Counted from the stretch's first letter, positions 36,097 to 45,626 are shown. The stretch is DNA of 64,000 nt from Salinisphaera sp. T31B1 (GCF_040361275.1 NZ_APNH01000001.1:1-64000); one strand, 5' to 3'. Notes: generated by a model from the sequence alone, not told the origin. Translations and numbers: made by a program.

Positions 36097-36122
36097 GCCG
36101 GCCCGAGGGTCGGCTTTTTTTT
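36097..36122 (+). terminator. Intrinsic terminator after the PstS-like gene
   Basis: GCCGGCC (36097-36103), a four-base loop CGAG and GGTCGGC (36108-36114) form a seven-base-pair stem including one G-U pair, followed by eight T residues. It lies 77 bases after the stop codon and separates this gene from the acyl-CoA dehydrogenase. Confidence 0.85.
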
Positions 36123-36219
36123 GCGCGGCATCGGCGATTCCGGTAATCGCGCTTTTCCTTTAGCTCGTGCGCGGAGCTGCGGCACAATGCGGCGATCGAT
36201 CCCCGATCGCGTGATCGCC

Positions 36220-37878
36220 ATGACTGCCAGCCCCTATCGCCCGCGTACCCGGCTCGTCACCCACGACGTCACCAACCAGCCGCCGCCGCTGGTCGGTTAC
36301 AACGCTTACACCACCGACCCTGCGCTGATCGAAGCCGTGGCCCGCGAGGGCGGCGAATGGGGCAGCGATCGGCTGCGAGCCTACGGCGCGATTGCCGGTG
36401 ATGAACTGATCGAGATCGGCTTCGAGGCCAACGAGAACCCGCCGCAATTCAAGCCGTTCGATCGCTATGGACATCGGATCGACGAGGTCGAGTTCCATCC
36501 GGCCTATCACCGCAGCATGCAGCTGGCCAAGGAACACGGCCTGCACGGGCTGACCTGGACCGCCGATCGCGCCGGCGCCCAGGTGGTGCGCTCGGCGCTG
36601 GTCTACCAACACAACCAGATGGAAGCGGGCACCATGTGCCCGATCACCATGACGCACGCAGCCGTGCCGGCCCTGCGTCATGCCCCGGATCTGGCCGCGC
36701 GCTGGCTGCCCGGTATTCTCGCCAACGAATACGATCCGAGCAGCCGGCCGGCCGCAGACAAACGCGGTCTGACCATCGGCATGGGCATGACCGAGAAACA
36801 AGGCGGCTCGGACGTCCGCAGCAACACCACGCAGGCGATCGCCGCCGGCGACGGCGTCCACCACGTCACCGGGCACAAATGGTTCTTCTCCGCCCCGATG
36901 TGCGATGCGTTTCTGGTGCTTGCACAGGAGGCCGATTTTGGGCTGTCCTGTTTCCTGCTGCCTCGCTGGCGGCGCGACGGCCAGCGCAATACGCTGGCCA
37001 TTCAGCGGCTCAAGGACAAGCTCGGAGACCGCTCGAACGCGTCGTCCGAGGTCGAGTTCGTGGAAGCCGAGGCCTACCGCGTAGGCGAGCCCGGCCGCGG
37101 CGTGGCCACGATCATCGAAATGGTCTCGCAGACGCGCCTGGACTGCATGCTCGGCTCGGCCGGGCTGATGCGCCAGGCATTGATCCAGGCGATTCATCAC
37201 TGCCGTTATCGAAAGGCCTTCGGCACGCACCTGATCGATGCGCCGCTGATGCAGCACGTATTGGCCGACATGGCGCTCGAATCCGAAGCGGCCATGGCGC
37301 TGTCGATGCGCCTGGCTCATGCGTTCGAGTCGACACAAGATCATGAGCGTCGTCTGGCGCGTGTCGCCACCCCAGTGGGCAAGTACCTCATCTGCAAGGC
37401 GGCCCCACCGCTGGTGAACGAGGCCCAGGAATGCCTGGGCGGCGCCGGCTATGTGGAAGAATCGATGCTGGCCCGACTGTTCCGCCAGTCGCCGCTCAAT
37501 TCGATCTGGGAAGGCTCGGGCAACGTGCAGTGCCTGGACATGCTGCGTGCGCTGGCGCGCAGTCCAGACAGTCTGGATGCGCTGGCCAGCGAACTTGAAC
37601 GCGCACGCGGCCGGCACCCGGCCTACGATCGCCACTGCGATGAGCTCGACGCCCGGCTGCGCGACCGGCCGACCGATCCGGTCGCTGCGCGGCGGCTTGC
37701 CGAAGCCATAGCGCGCGGGCTGCAGGCGGCCATTCTGCTCACCGGCCAGACGCCCTGGGTCGGCGAAGCGTTCTGTAGCGCACGCCTGACCGGCGACCGG
37801 GGCCTGGCCTATGGCACGGTCGCCGCGCCTCTGGATTACCCGGCGCTGATCGAGCGTGCCTTCCCGGCTGATGGGTGA
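36220..37878 (+). CDS. AidB-like acyl-CoA dehydrogenase
   Basis: A 552-residue flavoprotein of the acyl-CoA dehydrogenase superfamily. The size and the motifs MTEKQGGSDVRSNTTQA, SQTRLDCMLGSAGLMRQAL and CLGGAGYVEESMLARLFRQS place it with AidB and related isovaleryl-CoA dehydrogenase-like proteins. AidB of E. coli is induced during alkylation stress and binds DNA through a C-terminal domain. Whether this one is an enzyme or an AidB-type protein is not resolved. The start at 36220 (MTASPYRPRTR) is chosen because earlier codons lie in the terminator of the preceding gene. Confidence 0.9.
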   Translation: MTASPYRPRTRLVTHDVTNQPPPLVGYNAYTTDPALIEAVAREGGEWGSDRLRAYGAIAGDELIEIGFEANENPPQFKPFDRYGHRIDEVEFHPAYHRSMQLAKEHGLHGLTWTADRAGAQVVRSALVYQHNQMEAGTMCPITMTHAAVPALRHAPDLAARWLPGILANEYDPSSRPAADKRGLTIGMGMTEKQGGSDVRSNTTQAIAAGDGVHHVTGHKWFFSAPMCDAFLVLAQEADFGLSCFLLPRWRRDGQRNTLAIQRLKDKLGDRSNASSEVEFVEAEAYRVGEPGRGVATIIEMVSQTRLDCMLGSAGLMRQALIQAIHHCRYRKAFGTHLIDAPLMQHVLADMALESEAAMALSMRLAHAFESTQDHERRLARVATPVGKYLICKAAPPLVNEAQECLGGAGYVEESMLARLFRQSPLNSIWEGSGNVQCLDMLRALARSPDSLDALASELERARGRHPAYDRHCDELDARLRDRPTDPVAARRLAEAIARGLQAAILLTGQTPWVGEAFCSARLTGDRGLAYGTVAAPLDYPALIERAFPADG

Positions 37879-38011
37879 CCGTCTCTGCCGTCACGCGATT
37901 AGGCACGCGCGTCCTGGAGGCTGGCTCGAAGTCCACGGGCCAGCGTCGGACTCGCGGGCGGCCATCGGCCGACCGCGGATCTGTCAAACATGATCAGTCA
38001 AAAAAATAGTA

Positions 38012-38043
38012 TTGACTGCTGATTATTGTTAATTACAATAATC
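38012..38043 (+). promoter_or_regulatory. Promoter and MarR-type operator of the efflux operon
   Basis: TTGACT (38012-38017) and TACAAT (38034-38039) are separated by 16 bases. A perfect inverted repeat GATTATTGT-N5-ACAATAATC (38021-38043) covers the spacer and the -10 box. AT-rich palindromes of this size are typical MarR operators. The regulator gene follows 28 bases later, so autorepression of the whole operon is the natural reading. Confidence 0.75.
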
Positions 38044-38071
38044 GCCATACAGGCCATGGAGGGTCCTGCGC

Positions 38072-38503
38072 ATGGCGGTTTTTCTGCCGGAGTCGATACG
38101 CTGCCGATTGGGTTATCTATTGGCCAAGTCGCACCAGCGTCAACTGGCGCTGTTCGACAAACATACCGCCGAGCTGTCGGTCTCGGGCCGCGAGTACGCG
38201 GCGCTGCTGGCGCTGGAAGCCAATGCAGGCCTGCGCCAGAGCGATATCGCCGAACTACTCGGCGTCGACCGCACCACCACGACCTATCTCATCGACGCCA
38301 TGGAACAGCGCGGCTGGCTGACCCGCGAACGCGACCCGGCGGATCGACGCGCCCACCGTGTGGTGTTGACTGCGGACGGGCTCTCGGCGCTGGAGGTCAT
38401 CCGTCCCGCGGCCCGGGCCTCGACCGAAGAATTGCTGACCGCGCTGAACGAGTCTGAACGCGTCCTGCTCAAGGACCTGCTGACGCGAGTGATCGAATCA
38501 TGA
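38072..38503 (+). CDS. MarR family transcriptional regulator
   Basis: A 143-residue MarR protein. The winged helix-turn-helix spans about residues 35-95 (LRQSDIAELLGVDRTTTTYL) with the wing ERDPADRRAHRVVLTADG. The ATG at 38072 has GGAGGG eight bases upstream. The stop overlaps the next gene as ATGA, giving one transcript with the channel, adaptor and pump genes. MarR repressors of EmrAB-type pumps are released by phenolic or lipophilic ligands. The palindrome at 38021-38043 is its likely binding site. Confidence 0.93.
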   Translation: MAVFLPESIRCRLGYLLAKSHQRQLALFDKHTAELSVSGREYAALLALEANAGLRQSDIAELLGVDRTTTTYLIDAMEQRGWLTRERDPADRRAHRVVLTADGLSALEVIRPAARASTEELLTALNESERVLLKDLLTRVIES

Positions 38504-39897
38504 TCCATCCCCGCCATCCGATCGTCGCGCTGTTATGCGGCGCAGTGCTTGTCTTCGCGGCGGGCCCGGGCCGGGCGCAGCCGGTCACCGCCGACAGCGC
38601 CTATTCGCTGTCGTTGCAACAGGCCATCGACGGCGCGTTGGCAACCAATGTACAGACATTGCTGGCCGATGCCCGGCGCGACGAAGCCGCCGGCAGCCGG
38701 GCCGAAGCCCGCTCGGCGTTCCTACCGCATGTGTCGGCCGATGTCAGCCAGTCCCGTCGTCAGACCAATCTTGCCGCCCAGGGCATCGACTTCGGTTCGG
38801 CGTTGTCGGGCAGCGGCAACGCAGCCGCCGCCGGCGGGCTGGCCTTTCCCAGCGTGGTCACCTACAACAGCTTCGATGCCCGCGCGACGCTGCGCCAGAG
38901 CCTGTTCGACTACAGTGCGTGGCAGCAGTACCAGGGCGCAAAGATCGGCGAGGAGATCGCGGACGACCAGCTCGCCGTTGCCCGTGAGCAGGTCGCCACC
39001 CAGGCCGCGCTCGACTATGTACAGGCGCTGGCTGCGCGCGAGTCGGTCACCGCCGCACAGGCCGATCTCGATCTGTCCAGGACACTGACCGATCTGGCCA
39101 CCGACCAGGAGAACGTCGGCATTGCCACGGGAGTCGACGTCACCCGGGCCCAGACCCGTCAGGCGCGGGCGCGGGCACGGCTGGCGCAGGCCCGAACCGA
39201 TCAGACACGGGCCGATATCCGGCTGGCGCGAACGGTCGGGCTGCCGCTCAACGCCCCGCTGGCATTATCCGACCGTCTGGCCTTTCGCGCGGTGGCCGAC
39301 GGCGATATCTCCGACGCACTCGGGCGCGCACTGGCTGCGCGCCCGGAGATTCGCCTGGCCGCACGGCAGATCCACCAGCGCGAAAAGCTGTTGGCCGCCG
39401 CTCGCGGTCAGCGGCTGCCCACCCTGTCGGCCATGGCGGACTACGGCGAATCCGGCAACACCTATCGCGAAAACGACGAAGACACCTACACCGTGGGCGC
39501 GCAGATTCAGATTCCCATCTTCGACGGGGGCGCGATCGGTGCCCGGATAGACAGTGCCGCCAGCCGCCTGGCTCAGCAGCGCATCCAGTATCGAGATACC
39601 CGCCAGCAGGTCGAACAGGACGTTCGCCTTGCCCGGCGTACGCTGACCACGCTGGCCGATCAGGTCGATGCCGCCCAGGCGGCGCTCGGTCTGGCCGAAC
39701 GCGAATTGAACCTGTCACGCGACCGGTTCGCCAACGGGCTGACCGACAACATCGAGGTGGTCGACGCGCAGGCTTCGCTGGCCGACGCGCGCAACACCCA
39801 GGTAGCTGCGCTGGCCGACTACACGCGCGCCCGTATCAATCTCGCCGCGGCTCTCGGCGCGGCCCAGCAGTTCCGACTCGAGTCCAGCGCACCATGA
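38500..39897 (+). CDS. TolC-family outer-membrane efflux protein
   Basis: A 465-residue outer-membrane factor. A signal peptide (about residues 1-26, ending AGPGRA) leads into two repeated OEP halves with long coiled-coil helices rich in Ala, Arg and Gln, the pattern of TolC channels. YSLSLQQAIDGALATN opens the first repeat. It is translationally coupled to the MarR gene upstream and to the EmrA-like gene downstream (both four-base overlaps). It would form the trimeric exit duct of the tripartite pump. Confidence 0.93.
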   Translation: MIHPRHPIVALLCGAVLVFAAGPGRAQPVTADSAYSLSLQQAIDGALATNVQTLLADARRDEAAGSRAEARSAFLPHVSADVSQSRRQTNLAAQGIDFGSALSGSGNAAAAGGLAFPSVVTYNSFDARATLRQSLFDYSAWQQYQGAKIGEEIADDQLAVAREQVATQAALDYVQALAARESVTAAQADLDLSRTLTDLATDQENVGIATGVDVTRAQTRQARARARLAQARTDQTRADIRLARTVGLPLNAPLALSDRLAFRAVADGDISDALGRALAARPEIRLAARQIHQREKLLAAARGQRLPTLSAMADYGESGNTYRENDEDTYTVGAQIQIPIFDGGAIGARIDSAASRLAQQRIQYRDTRQQVEQDVRLARRTLTTLADQVDAAQAALGLAERELNLSRDRFANGLTDNIEVVDAQASLADARNTQVAALADYTRARINLAAALGAAQQFRLESSAP

Positions 39898-41069
39898 GCC
39901 AAACCAGCACCGCCGAACCCACGGACACCGCACAGGCCGCGCCGGCGCCGTCGTCGGGCAAGGGCCGGAAGGTCGCGATCATCGCGGTCCTCGTGGCGCT
40001 GGTCTGTGCGCTCGCCGCCGGCCTCTATTGGTGGCTGACCCGCAATCAGGTCAGCACCGACGACGCCTATGTACAAGCCGATATCGTCCAGATCGCGCCA
40101 CGGGTAACCGGGACGGCCATCGACGTGTTCGTGCGCGACAATCAGCACGTCGAAGCCGGAGATGCGCTGTTCACGCTCGATCCTGCCGACTATCAGGCCG
40201 CGCTGGCCAGCGCGGAAGCCAGCCTGCAGGCTGCGCGCGCGTCCTACAACGCCAGCCAACGCGAACTGTCGGTGACCCGCCAGACCAGCGATGCCGATAT
40301 CGAATCCGCCCGCGCCGGGCTGCAGACCGCCCGCGCCGAGGCCAGCCGGGCCGCGGCCGATGCCAAACGCTATCGGTCGCTGTATGCCAAGCGCGAGGTC
40401 TCCCGCCAGCAGCTGGATCAGGCCAACACCACGGCGACATCGGCGCAGGCGCGCGTCAGCCAGGCGCAGGCGCAGCTGGCTCAGGCGCAGTCGGCACCCG
40501 ACCAGATCGCGCTCAAGCAGTCGCAGGCCTCGACCGCCAAGGCGCGGGTCGCCCAGGCCGAGGCCGAGCTCGAACGCGCCCGGCTCAATCTGTCGTACAC
40601 CGAGGTACGGGCCCCGCAGGCCGGCAAGGTCGCGCAGAAATCAGTGCTGGTCGGCAGTCACATGAGTGCCGGCCAGGCCGCGCTCGCGATCGTTGCCGAC
40701 GACCCGTGGGTGGTGGCCAATTTCAAGGAGACCCAGCTGGCCCGCCTGAGGCCCGGTCAACCGGTTGATATCGAGGTCGACGCCTTCCCCGGCCGCACAC
40801 TTCACGGGCGCGTCGAGTCCATCCAGCCCGGCTCGGGGGTGACGTTCTCGCTGCTGCCGCCGCAAAACGCGACCGGCAACTTCGTCAAGATCGTCCAGCG
40901 CGTGCCGGTCAAGATCGTGTTCGATGACCCGGCCGCCGTCGACGATATCGGCCTGACGCCGGGCATGTCGGTGGTGCCGACCGTCAACGTCGCCGCCCAG
41001 CCGCGGCCGATCGATCATGCGGCCCATCCGGCGACCGAGACTGCGGCGACGGCCGACGCCCGGCCGTGA
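39894..41069 (+). CDS. emrA: EmrA-type membrane-fusion (adaptor) protein
   Basis: A 391-residue HlyD/EmrA adaptor. It has one N-terminal membrane helix (about residues 24-46), then the lipoyl half-motif STDDAYVQADIVQIAPRVTG, a long coiled-coil hairpin (about 95-215) and the second lipoyl/beta-barrel part beginning YTEVRAPQAGKVAQKSVLVG. It links the inner-membrane pump to the TolC-type channel encoded just upstream. Both ends overlap neighbouring genes by four bases (ATGA and GTGA). Confidence 0.93.
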   Translation: MSQTSTAEPTDTAQAAPAPSSGKGRKVAIIAVLVALVCALAAGLYWWLTRNQVSTDDAYVQADIVQIAPRVTGTAIDVFVRDNQHVEAGDALFTLDPADYQAALASAEASLQAARASYNASQRELSVTRQTSDADIESARAGLQTARAEASRAAADAKRYRSLYAKREVSRQQLDQANTTATSAQARVSQAQAQLAQAQSAPDQIALKQSQASTAKARVAQAEAELERARLNLSYTEVRAPQAGKVAQKSVLVGSHMSAGQAALAIVADDPWVVANFKETQLARLRPGQPVDIEVDAFPGRTLHGRVESIQPGSGVTFSLLPPQNATGNFVKIVQRVPVKIVFDDPAAVDDIGLTPGMSVVPTVNVAAQPRPIDHAAHPATETAATADARP

Positions 41070-42679
41070 GCGCCACCGGCCCGGCCCAGCCGGCTGACAT
41101 GGCCGCGTCGCCGCAATATCCGGCCAACCGCTGGCTGATCGCCGCGGTGGTCGGCCTGGCCGCGTTCATGGAGGTGCTCGATATCTCCATCGCCAACGTG
41201 TCGCTGTCACATATCGCCGGCTCGCTGTCGGCCAGTCAGGAGGAGGCCACCTGGGTACTGACTTCCTATCTGGTCTCCAACGCCATCGTCCTGCCGATTT
41301 CCGGCTGGTTTTCACAGGTATTGGGCCGTAAGCGGTTTTTCATCATCTCGATCGTGATCTTCTCGATCGCCTCGCTGGCCTGCGGGCTGGCGCCCTCGCT
41401 GGGCTGGCTGATCGTCTTTCGTATTCTCCAGGGAGCCGGCGGCGGCGGTCTCCAGCCGGTCTCGCAAGCGATCCTCGCCGATTCGTTCCCGCCGGCCCAG
41501 CGCGGCATGGCCTTTGCGATATACGGCGTGGCGGTGGTCTTTGCTCCGGCCATCGGCCCGACGCTGGGCGGCTATATCACCGATCACGCGTCCTGGCATT
41601 GGATCTTTCTGCTCAACGTGCCGGTGGGCATCGTGCTGCTGGCGCTGGCCATCCCGCTGGTCAAGGACACCGCGGCCTACGAGGCAGCCCGCCGGGCCAA
41701 GATGGCCGATGGCTTCACCATCGACTATATCGGCTTCGCCCTGCTCGCACTCGGCCTGGGCTGTCTGCAGATCATGCTCGACAAGGGTCAGCAGAATGAT
41801 TGGTTCGATTCGTCGTTCATCCTGGCGATGGCCGTGATCGCGGTGTCCTGTCTGAGCGCGCTGGTGCTCTGGGAACTGTTCCATCGGCACCCGATCATGG
41901 ATTTCAGGCTGTTCCGCTACTTCAATTTCGCGGTCGCCAATCTGCTGATGTTCATGCTCGGCTTCGTCCTGCTGGGCTCGACGCTGCTGATTCCGCAATT
42001 CGTGCAGGCCGTGCTCGGCTATACCTCGACCCTGGCCGGACTGGTGATCTCGCCCGGCGGCTTTGCCATTGTCGTGATGATGCCGGTGGTCGGTTATCTG
42101 TCGGGGCGGATCGAGGCCCGCTGGATGGTGGCCTTCGGGCTGATCACGGTCGGTTTGTCGATGTTCCATATCGCCGGCTTCAACGCCGACGTGACCTTCG
42201 ACCAGCTGGTCACGGCCCGTATTTTCCAGACGCTCGGGATCGCGTTCCTGTTCATCCCGCTGACCAACGTGGCCTATATCGGTGTGCCCGCCGACAAGAC
42301 CGATCAGATCTCGGCGTTCGTCAATCTGGCCCGCAATATCGGCGGCAGCGTGGGCATCTCGCTGGTCACCACCTGGCTGGCTCGGCGCGCCCAGTATCAC
42401 CAGAGCGTGCTGGTCGAGCATGTCACCCCCTACGATCCGCAGTATGCCTCACTGGTCGATTCACTGACCCGGCATTTCACCGAGATGGGTGCCGGGCTGG
42501 ATGCGGCGCGTCATCAGGCGGTGGCCGCCATCGCGCAACTGGTCGGCGAGCAGGCTCAGCTGATGTCGTACCTGGACGACTTCTGGCTGCTGGGGGTGAT
42601 CTTCATCGGTCTGACACCCGTCATACTGCTGCTCGGCAGTACCCGCGAGGCCTCGGCGCCGCCGGGTGCCGGCCACTAA
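41066..42679 (+). CDS. emrB: EmrB-type DHA2 multidrug transporter
   Basis: A 537-residue major-facilitator pump of the 14-helix DHA2 family. The first helix has the family motif AAFMEVLDISIANVSLSHIA. Motif A-like LGRKRFF and the motif C-like GPTLGGYITD follow. It would export lipophilic drugs by proton antiport through EmrA and the TolC-type protein. The GTG at 41066 overlaps the emrA stop. A second possible start is the ATG at 41099. Confidence 0.94.
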   Translation: MSATGPAQPADMAASPQYPANRWLIAAVVGLAAFMEVLDISIANVSLSHIAGSLSASQEEATWVLTSYLVSNAIVLPISGWFSQVLGRKRFFIISIVIFSIASLACGLAPSLGWLIVFRILQGAGGGGLQPVSQAILADSFPPAQRGMAFAIYGVAVVFAPAIGPTLGGYITDHASWHWIFLLNVPVGIVLLALAIPLVKDTAAYEAARRAKMADGFTIDYIGFALLALGLGCLQIMLDKGQQNDWFDSSFILAMAVIAVSCLSALVLWELFHRHPIMDFRLFRYFNFAVANLLMFMLGFVLLGSTLLIPQFVQAVLGYTSTLAGLVISPGGFAIVVMMPVVGYLSGRIEARWMVAFGLITVGLSMFHIAGFNADVTFDQLVTARIFQTLGIAFLFIPLTNVAYIGVPADKTDQISAFVNLARNIGGSVGISLVTTWLARRAQYHQSVLVEHVTPYDPQYASLVDSLTRHFTEMGAGLDAARHQAVAAIAQLVGEQAQLMSYLDDFWLLGVIFIGLTPVILLLGSTREASAPPGAGH

Positions 42680-42753
42680 ACGCGCCCGGGCGCTCGCCCG
42701 GCCCCGCCGTTTGCGATACCGTCCAACGATCACTCGCGCCGACCGTCGATGTC

Positions 42754-43542
42754 ATGTATCGCTTCGCTTTCTGCCTGTTCGTGCTTATCGCGCTGACTTC
42801 GGCGCTGCCTGCCTCTGCGGCCATCCATACCGAAGCGGTGGACTATAGCGTCGACGGCGTGCCGCATATCGGCTATCTGGCCTACGACGACGCCAGTCAA
42901 GACCCACGGCCGGGCGTGCTGGTGGTGCCCGAATGGTGGGGGCTCAACGACTATGCCAAACAGCGTGCACGCCAGCTCGCCGAGGCCGGCTATGTCGCGT
43001 TCGCTGCCGACATGTATGGCAATCGCCGTACCACCGACCAGCCCGACGAGGCCGCTCGATGGTCGCAGGCGGCCAAACCCCAGCTGCGCAACCTGGGGCG
43101 CGCCGCACTCGACGTACTGGCCGCCCGTGCGCAGGTCGATGCGGATCATCTGGGCGCGATCGGTTTCTGTTTCGGCGGCACCAGCGTGCTGGAGCTGGCC
43201 TATAGCGGCGCGCCCCTGGACGCGGTGGTCAGCCTGCATGGCCACCTGCCGCCGCCCGGCGACGACGACACGCCCGGTGCCGCAATCCTGGTACTCCACG
43301 GTGCGGCGGATCCGATGGTTCCGCTGGCCGATGTCAGCCGTTTTGCCCAGGCGCTGAACGCCCGCCCGGGGCTCGACTGGCGTCTGACCATGTACGGTCA
43401 TGCCGAGCACGCATTCACCAACCCGGCTGCCGATGCCTATGGGATCGAAGGCGTGGCCTACGACGAAACCGCCGCACGACGTGCCTGGGCGGCCACCCAG
43501 GGTTTTCTTGATGACACACTGCGCGCTGCGCCTACCGACTGA
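42754..43542 (+). CDS. Exported dienelactone hydrolase family protein
   Basis: A 262-residue alpha/beta hydrolase with a clear signal peptide (about residues 1-22, ending LPASA). The dienelactone hydrolase triad is Cys139 in GFCFGG, Asp186 in HGAADPMVP and His219 in GHAEHAF. The cysteine nucleophile is characteristic of this family. Most dienelactone hydrolases act in the cytoplasm on aromatic degradation intermediates, so a periplasmic form with an unknown ester or lactone substrate is notable. It starts 74 bases after emrB with no terminator seen, so read-through from the efflux operon is possible. Confidence 0.9.
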   Translation: MYRFAFCLFVLIALTSALPASAAIHTEAVDYSVDGVPHIGYLAYDDASQDPRPGVLVVPEWWGLNDYAKQRARQLAEAGYVAFAADMYGNRRTTDQPDEAARWSQAAKPQLRNLGRAALDVLAARAQVDADHLGAIGFCFGGTSVLELAYSGAPLDAVVSLHGHLPPPGDDDTPGAAILVLHGAADPMVPLADVSRFAQALNARPGLDWRLTMYGHAEHAFTNPAADAYGIEGVAYDETAARRAWAATQGFLDDTLRAAPTD

Positions 43543-43548
43543 CCAACG

Positions 43549-44097
43549 ATGAATGACCTCGCCCGCCCCGGCGACGTGCTCGAGTTCTGGTTCGAGTCTC
43601 TAGAGCGGCGCCAGTGGTTCCGTGCCGATGCCGCGCTGGATCGTCGGATCGCTCGAACCTTCGGCCCTACCCTGACCGCGGCATCCGCCTGCGAACTGTG
43701 GCGCTGGCGGGACACGCCGACCGGCCGTGTGGCCGAGATTGTGGTACTGGACCAGTTCTCTCGCAATATCCATCGCGCAACCGCACAGGCCTTCGCCCAG
43801 GATCCACTGGCCTTGGCTCTGGCTCAGACGCTGGTGGCAGATGGCCACGACCGTTGCTTGGACACCGACCACCGCCATTTCGCCTATATGCCGTTCATGC
43901 ACAGTGAGTCGCTGACGATCCACGACCAGGCACTGCGCTTGTATTCACAGCCGGGCCTGGAAATCCCGCTCGGCCACGAGCGTAACCATCGTGCGGTGCT
44001 CGAACGCTTTGGCCGCTATCCGCAGCGCAACGTCGCGCTCGGCCGCAGCACTACCGACGCCGAACACGAATACCTGGCCGGAAAGCCCGGGTTCTAG
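43549..44097 (+). CDS. DUF924 family protein
   Basis: A 182-residue protein of the DUF924 family. It begins with VLEFWFE, and the family motifs VLDQFSRNIHRATAQAFAQD and RHFAYMPFMHSESL are present. The fold is helical and TPR-like in solved members, and the biochemical role is unknown. It follows the hydrolase gene by six bases and probably shares its transcript. It is convergent with the metallo-beta-lactamase gene. Confidence 0.92.
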   Translation: MNDLARPGDVLEFWFESLERRQWFRADAALDRRIARTFGPTLTAASACELWRWRDTPTGRVAEIVVLDQFSRNIHRATAQAFAQDPLALALAQTLVADGHDRCLDTDHRHFAYMPFMHSESLTIHDQALRLYSQPGLEIPLGHERNHRAVLERFGRYPQRNVALGRSTTDAEHEYLAGKPGF

Positions 44098-44106
44098 CCG
44101 GTCCAG

Positions 44107-44934
44107 TCAGGCCGTCCGACGCCAGCCGTGGTCATCGGCCACGGCCTCTCCGTGCTCGGCCAGACGGATCAGATGCGCTTCGACCTGCGTGGCCGCCATC
44201 CCGGCCAGCCGCGGGTCGATATCCGGATAGAGAACGGCGGCAATCGCGCGGGCCGTGGTGGGGCCGCGGGCGAGCGCGCGACGGACCTGGTCTTCCCGGT
44301 CCAGTCGATGGCCCACGATATGTGCCAGCACCGCTGCCGGATCGTCCAGCAGATGGCCGTGGGCCGGCGCAATGGTATCGATGTCCATCGCACGCAGCCG
44401 GGCAAGGCTGTCCAGATACGCACTCATCGAGCCGTCGGGCGGCAGGATAACCACCGTCACGTCGGCCATGACCGTATCGCCAGCGAACAGCCAGCGGGCT
44501 TCACGCGCATAAAGGCATAGATGATCGGCCGCATGGCCGGGCGTATGCAGCACATCGAGCGTCATGCCACCCAAGGCGATGGCGTCGCCGTCGTTCAGCG
44601 GCTCGTCCACAATCAGCGGCGCATCGTAGGCACCGTGATTGTGATGGCCGAAGGCACGTATCGGCGCGCCGGTGCTCTCAGCCAGCCGGGCCGCCCCACC
44701 GACATGATCGGGATGGCGATGAGTGATGACGATAGCGGCGATCACGCCGGGCGCTGCCGCCCGCAAGGCGGCCAGATGATCGGCGTCGTCCACCCCCGGG
44801 TCGACGATCACACAAGGCCCGCTGCCGAGTACGTAGCTATTGGTGCCCGGGCCCGTCATGGGACTGGGGTTGGGCGCGGTTACCCGCACGATGCCGGGTG
44901 CCAATTCGCACCGTTGGCCGGTCAAATCACTCAT
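44107..44934 (-). CDS. Metallo-beta-lactamase-fold hydrolase
   Basis: A 275-residue MBL-fold protein. The metal motif THRHPDHVGG (HxHxDH) is present, followed by histidine in HTPGHAADH and aspartate in LFAGDTVM. A C-terminal winged-helix-like segment (RALARGPTTARAIAAVLYPD) places it with LACTB2-like hydrolases, some of which are endoribonucleases and others thioesterases. The start at 44934 overlaps the Nudix gene stop as ATGA. The substrate is not known. Confidence 0.91.
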   Translation of the reverse strand: MSDLTGQRCELAPGIVRVTAPNPSPMTGPGTNSYVLGSGPCVIVDPGVDDADHLAALRAAAPGVIAAIVITHRHPDHVGGAARLAESTGAPIRAFGHHNHGAYDAPLIVDEPLNDGDAIALGGMTLDVLHTPGHAADHLCLYAREARWLFAGDTVMADVTVVILPPDGSMSAYLDSLARLRAMDIDTIAPAHGHLLDDPAAVLAHIVGHRLDREDQVRRALARGPTTARAIAAVLYPDIDPRLAGMAATQVEAHLIRLAEHGEAVADDHGWRRTA

Positions 44935-45626
44935 GCCTGTACGGTGATCCGCTCGGCGAGACCGTCCAGTGCGGCCGAGGCATCGGCATAGCCGGCCAGC
45001 CGGCGCAGCGTGGCGCGCGTGGGTGTCATCAGATGAATCTCGCCGCGTTCGCAGGCGGCTAGGGCATCGGCCGGACGCGCCCACCAAGCCTGAATGGTCT
45101 CGCTACCATCGCACAAGGCCTGTTGGCCAACCGGCGCATGGGCTGCGAAAAAACGGGTCGAATAGCGCTTGGGCGCGCCCGCCGGGGTCGTCCAGTGCGA
45201 GAAATACACCAGCCTCTCCAGATGAAACGTCAGATCCAGCGCGTCGATGACGGCCGCCCAGGGCATGTCACCGTTGTTGAGCGCATCGCGCAGCCGGCGA
45301 TGACGATCGGCCTCGACATGCCCGGCCTCGCAGGCGATCAGCATGCCGGCCTCCTCGAAGCATTCCCGAATCGCGGCCGTCCAGTAGGCGGTCGGCGCCC
45401 CGGTATCGCCCAGACACGCCTCGGCGTACTCCAGCCCACCGGCCACACGGGCCGCCAGGCCGGCATCGCCGTCGGCACGGTCCACGGCGCCGCCCGGGAA
45501 CACATAGGCGTTGGCTGCGAATACATGCGCCGAATGGCGTCTCAGCAGCAGAACTTCCAGTTGTGCGCAGCGATCGCGCAGCAACGCGACCGTGGCCGCT
45601 TCCCGAATTGTCACCGGTGTGCTCAT
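44931..45626 (-). CDS. Nudix hydrolase, NUDT19-like
   Basis: A 231-residue Nudix protein. The Nudix box is spread as in NUDT7/NUDT19 relatives: VFPGGAVDRADG, an insert of about 40 residues, then AAIRECFEEAGMLI with the RExxEE metal ligands. Members with this long insert often cleave CoA derivatives, which would fit the lipid-metabolism context, but no CoA motif was checked. It is translationally coupled to the MBL hydrolase gene. Confidence 0.88.
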   Translation of the reverse strand: MSTPVTIREAATVALLRDRCAQLEVLLLRRHSAHVFAANAYVFPGGAVDRADGDAGLAARVAGGLEYAEACLGDTGAPTAYWTAAIRECFEEAGMLIACEAGHVEADRHRRLRDALNNGDMPWAAVIDALDLTFHLERLVYFSHWTTPAGAPKRYSTRFFAAHAPVGQQALCDGSETIQAWWARPADALAACERGEIHLMTPTRATLRRLAGYADASAALDGLAERITVQA

